Assembly: GCF_014385165.1 (NCBI RefSeq)
Contig: NZ_JACRTF010000001.1
Location: 1,922,001 to 1,986,000, forward strand
Length of the DNA stretch: 64,000 nt
Source of the DNA: Jilunia laotingensis
GTDB lineage: Bacteria > Bacteroidota > Bacteroidia > Bacteroidales > Bacteroidaceae
Reading direction: 5' to 3'
A model generated the notes under the pieces. The model saw only the letters and a program-made list of their open reading frames with translations, made no database searches and was not told the DNA's origin. The position numbers and the translations under genes are program-made. Shown piece by piece: positions 18,701-26,742 of the stretch (position 1 is the stretch's first letter; each line of letters opens with the position of its first letter).

Positions 18701-18780
18701 AGACAGACTAGGGCAAGGATGCTCCTTAGCCGGAAAGATTTCTTCTCTTTCAGAAGAGATTGGATAGGTTTAGGTCTCAT
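15727..18780 (-). CDS. SusC/RagA-family TonB-linked outer-membrane transporter
   Basis: 1017 residues from the ATG at 18780 (the frame extends to 18822, but MRPKPIQ gives the better start). Signal peptide ends near SSVLAQ; a carboxypeptidase-regulatory-like domain follows (KTVTGTVTDSQNEPLIGASILIQG), then the TonB box/plug (ETVVIGYGSAKKRDLTGSI, LQGKIAGVQIVNNGRAGDDPEIRIRG, LYIVDGLF) and a 22-strand barrel ending in aromatic FGINVTF. It imports oligosaccharides with SusD using TonB energy. First gene of the susC-susD-GH3-GH144 locus. No HTCS, SusR or ECF regulator gene adjoins it in this window, so its control is not evident; no -7 box is clear upstream either. Confidence 0.95.
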   Translation of the reverse strand: MRPKPIQSLLKEKKSFRLRSILALVCLLLTASSVLAQTKTVTGTVTDSQNEPLIGASILIQGTSSGTITDLDGKYSISATPEDVLEFSYVGMEKQNIRVGQQTVINVVLQDNSQMLAETVVIGYGSAKKRDLTGSITNIKGEEIANKPSTNPLSSLQGKIAGVQIVNNGRAGDDPEIRIRGTNSINGYKPLYIVDGLFNDNINFLNPEDIESMEILKDPSSLAIFGVRGANGVIIITTKKAKEGQTRVNINTSFGWKSVVDKIAMVDAGQFKELYNEQLTNEETPLFDFTPWTANTDWQDEIFQTGFITNNNISITGASEKHSFYLGVGYSYEQGNIKHEKFNKVTINASNEFKVTDNFKVGFQFNGARTLPADAKQVLGAIRTTPVAPVYNNEYGLYTALPEFQKAQMNNPMVDVELKANTTKAENYRASGSVYGELNFLKHFTARATFSMDYGTNNGRTYTPIIKVYDPTVSGNVATLGTGKTEISQFKQDETKVQSDYVVTYSNSFGEGAHNLTATAGFTTYYNSLSRLDGARKQGVGLVIPDNSDKWFVSIGDAATATNGSTQWERTTVSMLARVIYNYKGKYLLNGSFRRDGSSAFSYTGNQWQNFYSIGAGWLMTEEEFMKDISWLDMLKLKGSWGTLGNQNLDTAYPAEPLLENAYSAVFGKPSIIYPGYQLAYLPNPNLRWEKVEAWEAGFETNMFRNRLHLEGVFYKKNTKDLLAKVPGISGTIPGIGNLGEIRNSGVELAATWRDQIGDWGYSVSANLTTISNKVKSLVQEGYSIIAGDKNQSYTMAGYPIGYFYGYKVDGVYQSPADIEASPKNTLATVTPGDLKFADVNGDGKITPEDRTMIGDPTPDVTYGMTLGVSYKNWDLSIEMMGQGGNQIYRTWDNYNFAQFNYMEQRLDRWHGEGTSNSQPLLNTKHAINRENSEYYIESGRFFRIRNLQLAYTFDQTLIAKIRLQALRVYFNAQNLKTWKHNTGYTPEIGGSAIAFGSDNGTYPVPAIYTFGINVTF

Positions 18781-19065
18781 TGCATTAAATTTTATTATTA
18801 CATGAACTATTATTGAATACATCTATATGCCGGCAACGGTATCTGATGTCGGTCAAATTATTAAAAGGAACAAATGAGTAGTAAAAAAGATTAGAATGAG
18901 TGTGTTAATACCGGAATTTAACATTTGCTTTCGGGAAAGTGATTCGTGGGTACAACGAATTAGATAAGATGCTCAATCGTACCTTAATATGATAATGCAA
19001 TTCCGTGGATGGAAACTCACCCGGATTAGGTAAGCGCGAGTTTAAAGTAATGTAAGAAAAGAGAA
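18781..19065. other. Intergenic region upstream of susC
   Basis: About 285 bp between the susC start and the pfkB stop (both minus strand). It must hold the susC promoter, but I see no good TAnnTTTG. Two weak inverted repeats are present: ATTCGT/ACGAAT with a 7-base spacer near 18950-18968, and AAACTC/GAGTTT at 19013-19043, the latter possibly the pfkB 3' hairpin. An ORF at 18905-19111 overlaps the pfkB end and is not credible. Confidence 0.4.
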
Positions 19066-19971
19066 TTATTCCATGTAGCAAGGCAGTACCTTTTGGGCTG
19101 TTTTCATGCAATGCAACACTTCCTTTTTAGTTCCGTTGAAAGGACCTGATTTTTCTATTTTCAGTGTAGACATGGCTGCGGCAAACTTTCCGGCTTCTTC
19201 AATGCTTGCCCCTGCTGCCCGTTGATACAGATAGCCGATGGTATAGGTGTCTCCGCACCCTGTTGCATCTGTCACCACGCTCGGCTTATATGCCGGTATC
19301 TGATAGAATTTCTTACCATCGAAGATGACTGAGCCCATGCTGCCGAGGGTCAGCAGGACTTCCTTTACACCCCATTCATGAAGTTTGTGAGCAGCGTCTG
19401 TTACGTTGTTGTGACCTGTCAATACCTCCATCTCATGTTCGTTGACTTTTAGGAAGTGGATGTATTTCAGTGCTTCTTTTTTCTCTTCCCAGTCCACGGG
19501 ATAGACATGGGTATTCCGGACTTTACGTAGATATCCTTGTGAATCGACAGCTACAAGGCCTTTGCCGGATAGGTGTTTTATGACATCTGTTGCAAAATCG
19601 TCTGCCAATAGAGATCCCAAATGAAAGATATCTGCTTCTATGTCGGTTAATTGTTGGGCAGAGAAAGGGTTGGCTTTTGCCAGCACTCTCTGTTTACGGT
19701 CATCGGGGTTATCACCGTATATGTTTTCAAAATAAACAGAGTGTTCGCTAGGCAGAGCCATTACATCAATCCCCTTGCTACGCATTTTCTCGACTACGTG
19801 CATTTCACTCTCTCCTAAAGCTGTAACGAGTCCATAATCGGCATCTTCAAATCGATGGATAGCGTACGAACAATAAAAAGCCGTTCCCCCCGGCATATAT
19901 ACCGTTGTTTGGGGAGTAACTACTTTATCCAAGGTGATGTGGCCAATACAGCAAAGGGCATGTCTCTTCAT
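19066..19971 (-). CDS. PfkB-family sugar/nucleoside kinase
   Basis: 301 residues. The PfkB (ribokinase) fold shows the N-terminal CCIGHITLDKV and MPGGTAFYCSYAIHRF, the mid-region HFLKVNEHEMEVLTG and the C-terminal signature VVTDATGCGDTYTIGYLYQ with the anion hole GCGD and catalytic Asp. It phosphorylates a sugar or related alcohol with ATP in the cytoplasm; the substrate is not evident. It follows tRNA-Leu on the same strand but a hairpin at 19994-20030 separates them. It ends 285 bp before susC and is not clearly part of that locus. Confidence 0.88.
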   Translation of the reverse strand: MKRHALCCIGHITLDKVVTPQTTVYMPGGTAFYCSYAIHRFEDADYGLVTALGESEMHVVEKMRSKGIDVMALPSEHSVYFENIYGDNPDDRKQRVLAKANPFSAQQLTDIEADIFHLGSLLADDFATDVIKHLSGKGLVAVDSQGYLRKVRNTHVYPVDWEEKKEALKYIHFLKVNEHEMEVLTGHNNVTDAAHKLHEWGVKEVLLTLGSMGSVIFDGKKFYQIPAYKPSVVTDATGCGDTYTIGYLYQRAAGASIEEAGKFAAAMSTLKIEKSGPFNGTKKEVLHCMKTAQKVLPCYME

Positions 19972-19993
19972 CTTACTATTTTTTGTTTACAAT

Positions 19994-20030
19994 GAAAAAG
20001 CCTCCAAGATAGTTTTCTTGAAGGCTTTTA
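19994..20030 (-). terminator. Terminator between tRNA-Leu and the PfkB gene
   Basis: GAAAAAGCCTCCAAGA (19994-20009) pairs with TCTTGAAGGCTTTT (20016-20029) around a short loop. In the minus-strand transcript the stem is followed by TTTTTC. It lies 8-44 bp past the 3' end of the tRNA. Confidence 0.8.
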
Positions 20031-20037
20031 TGTTTTG

Positions 20038-20119
20038 TGCGGCTGATAGGACTCGAACCTACACGTCGCGAGACACCAGATCCTAAGTCTGGCGCGGCTA
20101 CCAATTACGCCACAGCCGC
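20038..20119 (-). tRNA. tRNA-Leu (anticodon UAG)
   Basis: On the minus strand the acceptor GCGGCTG pairs with CAGCCGC, with discriminator A. The anticodon stem CCAGA/TCTGG encloses CTTAGGA, giving anticodon TAG (leucine, CUA). A long variable arm and a T arm with GGTTCGAGTCC are present, as expected for the class II tRNA-Leu. CCA is not encoded. It is followed by a strong hairpin. Confidence 0.96.
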
Positions 20120-20202
20120 AAAACATAGTGGCTAATTTTTCTTTAGCGGTGCAAAGATATAGATAATTTTTATTCTGCCAAAAGAATGTGTGACAAAAGT
20201 GA

Positions 20203-21237
20203 TTATTTCAATAATTTGCGTGCTTTTTCTATGATGCTATCCAGCCCGTTACTTTCGTCCCATTGGCTTATGTCGACCTTAATGTCTGGATCGATGCCCC
20301 ATTCGATATGGTTCATGTCGCGGTCGAAATGTGGGCTGGCGGAGAAACGAACTGTCCATCCGTTGGGGAGTTCCGAGGAAAACGGCATCCCGGAACCACC
20401 TCCGGTTGTATCACCTATGATTAGTACATTTGGCAGGCAACGCATATGGTTCACAAAATCATTTGTTGCACTGTAAGAATGCCGGTTGGTAAGTACAGCT
20501 ACTTTTTTTTGCCAGCGTATGTTTGGAGAGGGTTCCAGATAAATCGCATATGGCTCTGAAAAGTCATTATGGCCGGGGCCTGTTTTATGTTGAATGTATC
20601 CTGTCAGTACTTTTTCATTGGTAAATCTGGATGCTATTTTAGCCGAATTTGTAGCAGTGCCCCCAGTGTTCTGTCGGACATCGATGATCAGTCCGTCACA
20701 ACCGGAAAAATAGGTGAGTATTTCGTCCAGTTCCAAGTTGGTGACGGTGCTTGAAAACTTTTCATAATAAATGTAGCCGATGTTGTCATCCAGTATTTTG
20801 TATTTAAATCCTGCTTTTTCCAAATAATCGTTGCCAAGGTAGTGCCTGTTGGTTAATAAAGATTGGGTAAAGTTCAAGGGATATTCCGTCCAATAATCAA
20901 AGTTGGATTGATTACTTTCCGAAGTAAGGTTTACATGTCCGTCCCTAAGTTCATATAACATATTATTAAGGACATAAAATAGATCTTCATCATCCATCTC
21001 GCGAGAAATGTATTTGCGATAGTCTGCTCCGATTCTTTCCCAATCTATTCCCTTATATTCTAGAAAACAATATTTTTCATCAATCAGCTTCCATAGTTGA
21101 TTGAAGTTGCCTTCCGGATCGTCAGTAAACTTTTCCTCTCTGATACATCCGTTAAATCCTATCAGAATACTCAAAAGTATACCCCACAGGGTCGCCCTGT
21201 ATATGATAAACTTCTTTCTTATGCCTTTTTCTTTCAT
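20203..21237 (-). CDS. S41-family peptidase lipoprotein
   Basis: 344 residues with a lipoprotein signal (LSILIGFNGC). The C-terminal half has the S41/tail-specific protease core: IGYIYYEKFSS, DGLIIDVRQNTGGT and VLTNRHSYSATNDFVNHM, with the likely catalytic Ser in HSYSATN, then IIGDTTGGGSGMPFSSELPNGW. No PDZ domain is apparent, so it resembles the tricorn/IRBP-like periplasmic S41 group of Bacteroidota. Substrate unknown. It starts 22 bp after the beta-barrel gene and is the last of a possible parC-barrel-S41 transcript. Confidence 0.85.
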   Translation of the reverse strand: MKEKGIRKKFIIYRATLWGILLSILIGFNGCIREEKFTDDPEGNFNQLWKLIDEKYCFLEYKGIDWERIGADYRKYISREMDDEDLFYVLNNMLYELRDGHVNLTSESNQSNFDYWTEYPLNFTQSLLTNRHYLGNDYLEKAGFKYKILDDNIGYIYYEKFSSTVTNLELDEILTYFSGCDGLIIDVRQNTGGTATNSAKIASRFTNEKVLTGYIQHKTGPGHNDFSEPYAIYLEPSPNIRWQKKVAVLTNRHSYSATNDFVNHMRCLPNVLIIGDTTGGGSGMPFSSELPNGWTVRFSASPHFDRDMNHIEWGIDPDIKVDISQWDESNGLDSIIEKARKLLK

Positions 21238-21259
21238 AATTCTTCCTTCTCTCTTCTTT

Positions 21260-22129
21260 TCAGTATGCTCTGATTGCCGCTGGTAGTGGCGTTCCCTGCT
21301 TATTGAAAATTCTGTAAAGGTCTTTAACGAATCCTACCATAAATACGTGAGAATAGGTATGTGTCTTAATTCCATTCACATCAGACTGTTGCAAATCTGC
21401 TACATAACTTATTCGCATCTTTGTATAACGGATTGGGAAATCGATGGATAACCATTGTCTTACCGAAGGCTGATTGTGGAGTGATGTAAAGCGGACAACT
21501 CCGCTTGAATTTCCCAAAGTGAATATTTCGTAATAGGACTGCCCATAGTGCGGAGAAAACATGATGCCCAGTACTGGTAGATTGACCTGATAACGTAAAG
21601 TTAGCGGGTATTTATTGATTTTCGTATGCCAGATAGCCATGCCCGAAGCATCCAGATTGATAAATGCCCGGGCAGAAGCAGGATTATTCGTATTGCGGAG
21701 GTTGTATACAAAGCCACCGTTTATATCTGCCAAGGCTCCGGCAAGTAACTTAAAGTTTTCCGTGATGCGAAACTGATAATGTAAACCATAATTCCAATTT
21801 ACCAATCCTGCGAAAGTATTGTTGTTGTCGGCTCTATTATGTGTGTATCCGATGTTTGCCTGGAAAAGATTTTGTACAGACACGTTACCGTCAAAGAACT
21901 TTGTCATTCGCATGCTCTCATGGGAAATCCGAAAATCGATACCTTTGTATTCCTGTGGAGATAAATAGGTATCGAACAAATTCGTATATCCGATTCCATA
22001 CATCGTGGTCCGAGTTATGTAACGGTTAGCTTGCAGCGAATCCGATTGGGCTGTTACTTGGTTGCAGATGTACATCAGACAATATGCGAACCATCCTATT
22101 TTTAGTACTACTCTTCTTTTCATCGGCAT
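21260..22129 (-). CDS. DUF3316-like outer-membrane beta-barrel protein
   Basis: 289 residues with a signal peptide ending near VTAQ. The body alternates aromatic and polar residues in short strands (MYGIGYTNLFDTYLSPQEYKG, FAGLVNWNYGLHYQFRI, PLTLRYQVNLPVLGIMFSPHYGQSYYE, MRISYVADLQQSDVNGIKTHTYSHVFMVGF), as in a 10- to 12-stranded outer-membrane barrel. The motif set resembles DUF3316, found only in Bacteroidota; function unknown. It lies between parC (33 bp gap) and the S41 protease (22 bp gap), so co-transcription is likely. Met 3 (MKRRVV) is an equally good start. Confidence 0.7.
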   Translation of the reverse strand: MPMKRRVVLKIGWFAYCLMYICNQVTAQSDSLQANRYITRTTMYGIGYTNLFDTYLSPQEYKGIDFRISHESMRMTKFFDGNVSVQNLFQANIGYTHNRADNNNTFAGLVNWNYGLHYQFRITENFKLLAGALADINGGFVYNLRNTNNPASARAFINLDASGMAIWHTKINKYPLTLRYQVNLPVLGIMFSPHYGQSYYEIFTLGNSSGVVRFTSLHNQPSVRQWLSIDFPIRYTKMRISYVADLQQSDVNGIKTHTYSHVFMVGFVKDLYRIFNKQGTPLPAAIRAY

Positions 22130-22162
22130 GATGGCATATTGTCGTATGTACTCGTTTGATTT

Positions 22163-24844
22163 TTAGAATAACTTCATCTGTCCGGTGAGTTCGTCTAAAA
22201 TATCTCCTTCACTTTTTCCATGATCCGGATCAAGAATTTCTGACTCTTCTTCCCTTTCTTCTTCCTCTTTAGTTTCGGCAGGTTCCGGGAAGCGGGTCGG
22301 CTCCAGTTCGTTGACCGTCTCTATAGTATACGTTGTGATGCGTTTCCCCTTGGCTTTATAACCTTTGACGGCAATAAACTCTTCAGCATCTATTATCATT
22401 GTTTCACGGAAACTGTCATGACCACCGAAGATAATTTCAAACCTAGGATAATATTCGTCTGTAAGCAGGATCAGCCGGGTTGCTTTATTGTCCCCTAGGT
22501 AATTCTGTTTGCGAGACGTGTTTTCAAAACAGAAACGTTTCAAGTAAGGGTAATTTTGCTGGTCTGCATCGTACAGCACAGCTGTCCATACCTTATTCGG
22601 ATCGAACTTCTCGACGATGCTTACATTGCTTTCATAATGGTTGCTCACATCGAAGCTTGTGGTGTAGAATTCGCCCGTATTAAGTACAACCAGAATAGTG
22701 TCGTCGCTTTGGAACTCTCCCAAATATTCACCACGACCGTCATAATTGAGTCGTAATACATCCCTGTCAAACCAGACCTTTCGTCCTCCCAATGTAGATC
22801 CGCCTCTCTGCTTAAGGGCGATTTTGTGTACAGGCAGCCGGGTGAGGATCACTCCTTGTGCCTGCCGTCCTTTGATGCTGATTTCACTGAAATCGCGTTC
22901 AAAGATGATGCGTCTTACACGTGGATTAGGTTTCAGCGTTACTTTGATGATTTCAGCTTCACCGTTCGGATTGGCACTAAAATAGCTGATTCTGGATTCG
23001 AGTGTACCCAGTGTTACATCATATTCGCGATCGCGGACAATGGAAGTAACTGCAAAACGTTTAATATAGGTCGTACCCTCTAATCCGTCCCGATAAGTTA
23101 CATTATAAATCGTTCGTTTATCATTCTTCTTGAAAACGTTGACATACAATACGTTTTTGCCGATAAACTTTTTCTCGGCAACAGGAGTGATTATGTATTT
23201 CCCATCTCGATAGAAGATGATTACATCGTCCAAATCCGAGCAACAAGCTACAAACTCGTCTTTCTTTAAGGAAGTCCCGATGAATCCTTCCTCCCGGTTG
23301 ATGTAAAGCTTTTCGTTGGCTTCTACAACTTTAGTTACTTCGATGGTGTCGAAATTACGTAACTCGGTGCGTCTCGGGAAGTTCTTTCCGTATTTTTCTT
23401 TCAGCATCCGGTACCATTCGATGGTATAATCCACAATATTAGCCAGATGATTATCTATTTCGGTTACTTCACCTTTGGTTTTAGCTATAAATTCATCTGC
23501 TTTATCTGAGTTGAATCGAAGGATACGTCCCATTTTGATTTCCATCAGTTTAAGGATATCCTCTTTGGTCACTTCTCTTATAAATTGTGGATAGAAAGGT
23601 GTCAGGCGGTCGTCAATATATTCGCAGGCTGCATCCATATCTTTGGACTCTTCAAATTCGATATCCTTATAGATGCGTTCTTCAATAAATATCTTTTCGA
23701 GTGAAGCGAAATGCAGGTTTTCCAGCAATTCGCTTTTACGTATCTGAAGTTCCTGACGTAATAAATGCAAGGTGTTGTCTGCTGATTTCTTTAACACATC
23801 GCTGATGGTTAAGAAATGTGGTTTGCGGTCGTCAATCACGCAACAATTGGGAGATATGCTCACTTCGCAATCTGTGAAAGCATAGAGCGCATCGATCGTT
23901 TTGTCCGATGAAGTTCCTGGCGCCAGATGGATTAGAATCTCAACATTGGCAGAGGTGTTATCATCTACTTTGCGTACCTTGATCTTTCCTTTGTCAACTG
24001 CTTTTAATATCGAATCGATTACCGATGAGGTTGTTTTGCCATAAGGTATTTCGGTGATAGCCAGAGTCTTGTTATCTATCTTATTGATTTTAGATCGTAT
24101 CTTTACCGATCCGCCACGTTCTCCGTCATTATATTTGGATACATCGATGGATCCTCCGGTAGGAAAGTCCGGATAAAGTTTGAAAGATTCTCCTTGAAGA
24201 TATTGTACGGAAGCATCACACAATTCATTGAAGTTATGCGGCAGTATTTTGGAAGAAAGTCCTACGGCGATACCTTCCACTCCTTGTGCAAGCAATAGAG
24301 GGAATTTTACTGGCAAGGTGACCGGCTCTTTGTTTCGCCCGTCGTAAGAGAGTTTCCATTCCGTCGTTTTCGGATTGAAGACAACATCCAGAGCAAATTT
24401 GGAAAGACGTGCTTCGATGTAACGTGGGGCGGCTGCACCATCTCCGGTAAGAATATTACCCCAGTTGCCTTGACAGTCAATTAATAAGTCTTTCTGCCCC
24501 AATTGTACCAATGCATCCCCGATCGATTGGTCACCGTGCGGGTGGAATTGCATGGTATGTCCCACGATGTTGGCCACCTTGTTGTAACGTCCGTCATCCA
24601 ATCTCCTCATAGAGTGAAGGATGCGGCGTTGTACAGGTTTCAAACCATCGTTTATATGGGGTACGGCACGTTCCAGAATCACGTACGAAGCATAATCCAG
24701 AAACCAGTTCTGGTACATACCTGTGAGTTGATGTTTTACGCTTTCGTTATGTGAGTCTGCCGGTTTATAGTCAGAATGTCCTTCGTTCCCTTCCGGGAGT
24801 TCTTTATCCAAATCGTCTTTTGGTGCTTCAAAATCTTCACTCAT
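22163..24844 (-). CDS. parC: DNA topoisomerase IV subunit A
   Basis: 893 residues. The type IIA topoisomerase A subunit makes the double-strand break used to decatenate daughter chromosomes, working with ParE (not in the window). After an acidic N-terminal extension of ~35 residues come YASYVILERAVPHINDGLKPVQRRIL, VGHTMQFHPHGDQSIGDALVQL and the active-site Tyr ~142 in AAPRYIEARLSKF. A coiled-coil gate region and a C-terminal domain with weak beta-pinwheel repeats (GRKVWFDRDVLRLNYDGRGEYLGEF) follow, ending in a Glu-rich tail. The long acidic N- and C-terminal extensions are usual in Bacteroidota ParC and argue against GyrA. Its promoter is at 24896-24930. Confidence 0.92.
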   Translation of the reverse strand: MSEDFEAPKDDLDKELPEGNEGHSDYKPADSHNESVKHQLTGMYQNWFLDYASYVILERAVPHINDGLKPVQRRILHSMRRLDDGRYNKVANIVGHTMQFHPHGDQSIGDALVQLGQKDLLIDCQGNWGNILTGDGAAAPRYIEARLSKFALDVVFNPKTTEWKLSYDGRNKEPVTLPVKFPLLLAQGVEGIAVGLSSKILPHNFNELCDASVQYLQGESFKLYPDFPTGGSIDVSKYNDGERGGSVKIRSKINKIDNKTLAITEIPYGKTTSSVIDSILKAVDKGKIKVRKVDDNTSANVEILIHLAPGTSSDKTIDALYAFTDCEVSISPNCCVIDDRKPHFLTISDVLKKSADNTLHLLRQELQIRKSELLENLHFASLEKIFIEERIYKDIEFEESKDMDAACEYIDDRLTPFYPQFIREVTKEDILKLMEIKMGRILRFNSDKADEFIAKTKGEVTEIDNHLANIVDYTIEWYRMLKEKYGKNFPRRTELRNFDTIEVTKVVEANEKLYINREEGFIGTSLKKDEFVACCSDLDDVIIFYRDGKYIITPVAEKKFIGKNVLYVNVFKKNDKRTIYNVTYRDGLEGTTYIKRFAVTSIVRDREYDVTLGTLESRISYFSANPNGEAEIIKVTLKPNPRVRRIIFERDFSEISIKGRQAQGVILTRLPVHKIALKQRGGSTLGGRKVWFDRDVLRLNYDGRGEYLGEFQSDDTILVVLNTGEFYTTSFDVSNHYESNVSIVEKFDPNKVWTAVLYDADQQNYPYLKRFCFENTSRKQNYLGDNKATRLILLTDEYYPRFEIIFGGHDSFRETMIIDAEEFIAVKGYKAKGKRITTYTIETVNELEPTRFPEPAETKEEEEREEESEILDPDHGKSEGDILDELTGQMKLF

Positions 24845-24895
24845 ATTTGTTCGGGAATTGTCTGTTCAAGATTGACCGATTTTCTCAGTTGCAGG

Positions 24896-24930
24896 CAAAA
24901 ATACGAATTTTCTCGGGAAAAAGATGCAAA
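24896..24930 (-). promoter_or_regulatory. parC promoter
   Basis: Minus-strand TATTTTTG (24896-24903) fits the -7 box; TTTG (24927-24930) lies 23 bp upstream as a -33 candidate, slightly wider than the usual 19-21 bp. Leader to the ATG at 24844 is about 45 bases. Confidence 0.6.
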
Positions 24931-25129
24931 TGATTCTAAAAAACAAGTGCTATCATGAATTCGACCGGCAGTTTAATCTGTAAAGGGTATAGGCTCAATT
25001 AAAGAAATTTATGTATTCTGTGTAACGTAAAAAGCGTAAAGTAAAAAAGATAGGGTCTTGACTTCTATCCGGAAGTGGTAAATAAGATAAATTAATATCC
25101 CCATTACTCTACTTAATAAGATAAATGGC

Positions 25130-25137
25130 TATCTTTG
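25130..25137 (+). promoter_or_regulatory. glyS promoter -7 box
   Basis: TATCTTTG, the commonest form in this window, 52 bp before the ATG. No clear -33 TTTG at the expected distance; instead a copy of AATAAGATAAAT lies immediately upstream. Confidence 0.6.
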
Positions 25138-25189
25138 TGGCACTTTTTAGCTAAATAATGATTTCAATTTAATTAAGATACAACAAAAA

Positions 25190-26731
25190 ATGGCACAAGA
25201 AGACGTTTTTAAGAAACTCGTATCGCATTGCAAAGAATATGGTTTTGTGTTTCCTTCAAGTGATATCTATGACGGATTAGGAGCTGTATACGATTACGGG
25301 CAGATGGGTGTTGAACTCAAAAATAATATTAAGAAATACTGGTGGGACAGCATGGTGTTGCTGCACGAGAATATTGTCGGTATCGATTCTGCTATCTTTA
25401 TGCATCCTACTATTTGGAAGGCTTCTGGTCATGTCGATGCTTTCAACGACCCGTTGATTGACAATAAAGATTCTAAAAAACGCTACCGTGCAGATGTGTT
25501 GATCGAAGATCAGCTTGCTAAATACGACGATAAAATAAATAAAGAAGTAGCCAAGGCTGCCAAGCGGTTCGGTGATGCTTTTGATGAGGCGCAATTCCGT
25601 AGTACTAACGGTCGTGTTTTGGAGCATAAGGCTAAAAGAGATGCCCTTCACGAACGTTTTGCAAAAGCTTTGAATGACAATAATCTTGAGGAACTTCGCC
25701 AGATAATTGTTGATGAAGAAATCGTGTGTCCTATTTCCGGCACCAAGAATTGGACGGAAGTACGTCAGTTCAACTTGATGTTCTCTACTGAAATGGGTTC
25801 TACTGCCGATGGCTCTATGAAGATTTACCTTCGTCCGGAGACGGCTCAGGGTATCTTTGTAAACTATCTTAATGTTCAGAAAACTGGTCGTATGAAAGTT
25901 CCTTTCGGAATTGCACAGATCGGTAAAGCTTTCCGTAATGAGATTGTTGCTCGTCAGTTCATCTTCCGTATGCGTGAGTTTGAACAGATGGAAATGCAGT
26001 TCTTCGTTAAACCGGGCACTGAACTCGAATGGTTCAAGCTGTGGAAAGAAACCCGTTTGAAATGGCACAAAGCGCTTGGTTTTGGAGATGACCATTACCG
26101 TTATCACGATCATGATAAATTGGCTCATTATGCCAATGCTGCTACCGATATTGAATTCTTGATGCCATTTGGTTTTAAAGAAGTGGAAGGAATTCATTCG
26201 CGTACAAACTTCGACCTTAGCCAACATGAGAAATTCTCAGGCAAAAGTATCAAGTACTTCGATCCGGAATTGAACGAATCCTATACTCCGTATGTTATTG
26301 AAACCTCTATTGGCGTAGACCGTATGTTTCTTAGCATCATGAGTGCAGCATATTGTGAAGAGCAGTTGGAGAATGGCGAAAGCCGGGTTATTCTGAAACT
26401 ACCGGCAGCACTTGCTCCTGTGAAATTGGCTGTAATGCCATTGGTTAAGAAAGATGGACTACCCGAAAAGGCTCGTGAGATAATTGATGATCTTAAATTC
26501 CACTTCCATTGCCAGTATGATGAAAAAGACAGCATCGGCAAGCGTTATCGCCGTCAGGATGCTATTGGTACTCCTTATTGTGTGACTGTCGATCACCAGA
26601 CGCTGGAAGATAATTGTGTGACATTGCGTAACCGCGATACCATGCAGCAGGAGCGTGTGGCTATCTCTGAACTGAATAATATTATTGCTGACAGAGTAAG
26701 TATAACTTCGCTTTTGAAAACTTTACAATAA
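25190..26731 (+). CDS. glyS: Glycyl-tRNA synthetase, single-chain class II
   Basis: 513 residues, the homodimeric bacterial/eukaryal-type GlyRS rather than the alpha2-beta2 form. It charges tRNA-Gly. The start MAQEDVFKKLVSHCKEYGFVFPSSDIYDGLGAVYDYGQMGVELKNN is typical. Class II motif 2 is in PFGIAQIGKAFRNEIVARQFIFRMREFEQMEMQFF and motif 3 in PYVIETSIGVDRMFLSIM; the C-terminal anticodon domain includes LAVMPLVKKD and the last helix. A helical insertion with LHERFAKALNDNNLEEL is seen at ~150-180. The FKBP gene follows 11 bp later and probably shares the transcript. Essential housekeeping gene; no anomalies. Confidence 0.96.
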   Translation: MAQEDVFKKLVSHCKEYGFVFPSSDIYDGLGAVYDYGQMGVELKNNIKKYWWDSMVLLHENIVGIDSAIFMHPTIWKASGHVDAFNDPLIDNKDSKKRYRADVLIEDQLAKYDDKINKEVAKAAKRFGDAFDEAQFRSTNGRVLEHKAKRDALHERFAKALNDNNLEELRQIIVDEEIVCPISGTKNWTEVRQFNLMFSTEMGSTADGSMKIYLRPETAQGIFVNYLNVQKTGRMKVPFGIAQIGKAFRNEIVARQFIFRMREFEQMEMQFFVKPGTELEWFKLWKETRLKWHKALGFGDDHYRYHDHDKLAHYANAATDIEFLMPFGFKEVEGIHSRTNFDLSQHEKFSGKSIKYFDPELNESYTPYVIETSIGVDRMFLSIMSAAYCEEQLENGESRVILKLPAALAPVKLAVMPLVKKDGLPEKAREIIDDLKFHFHCQYDEKDSIGKRYRRQDAIGTPYCVTVDHQTLEDNCVTLRNRDTMQQERVAISELNNIIADRVSITSLLKTLQ

Positions 26732-26742
26732 AACCTTGACGA

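Larger units (their letters stand above)
24845..25189. other. Divergent intergenic region between parC and glyS
   Basis: 345 bp containing the divergent promoters of parC (24896-24930) and glyS (25130-25137), plus two direct copies of AATAAGATAAAT at 25081-25092 and 25115-25126, the second ending 3 bp before the glyS -7 box. No gene is seen. Confidence 0.6.

Noticed and set aside
18905..19111. 68-codon minus-strand ORF overlapping the end of the PfkB gene
   Set aside because: Overlaps a clear gene in another frame and has no features.
20038..20119. tRNA-Leu as an integration site for a genomic island
   Set aside because: No integrase, no direct repeat of the tRNA 3' end and no change in gene type on either side.
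25277..26227. 316-codon minus-strand ORF
   Set aside because: Antisense shadow of glyS; no family resemblance.
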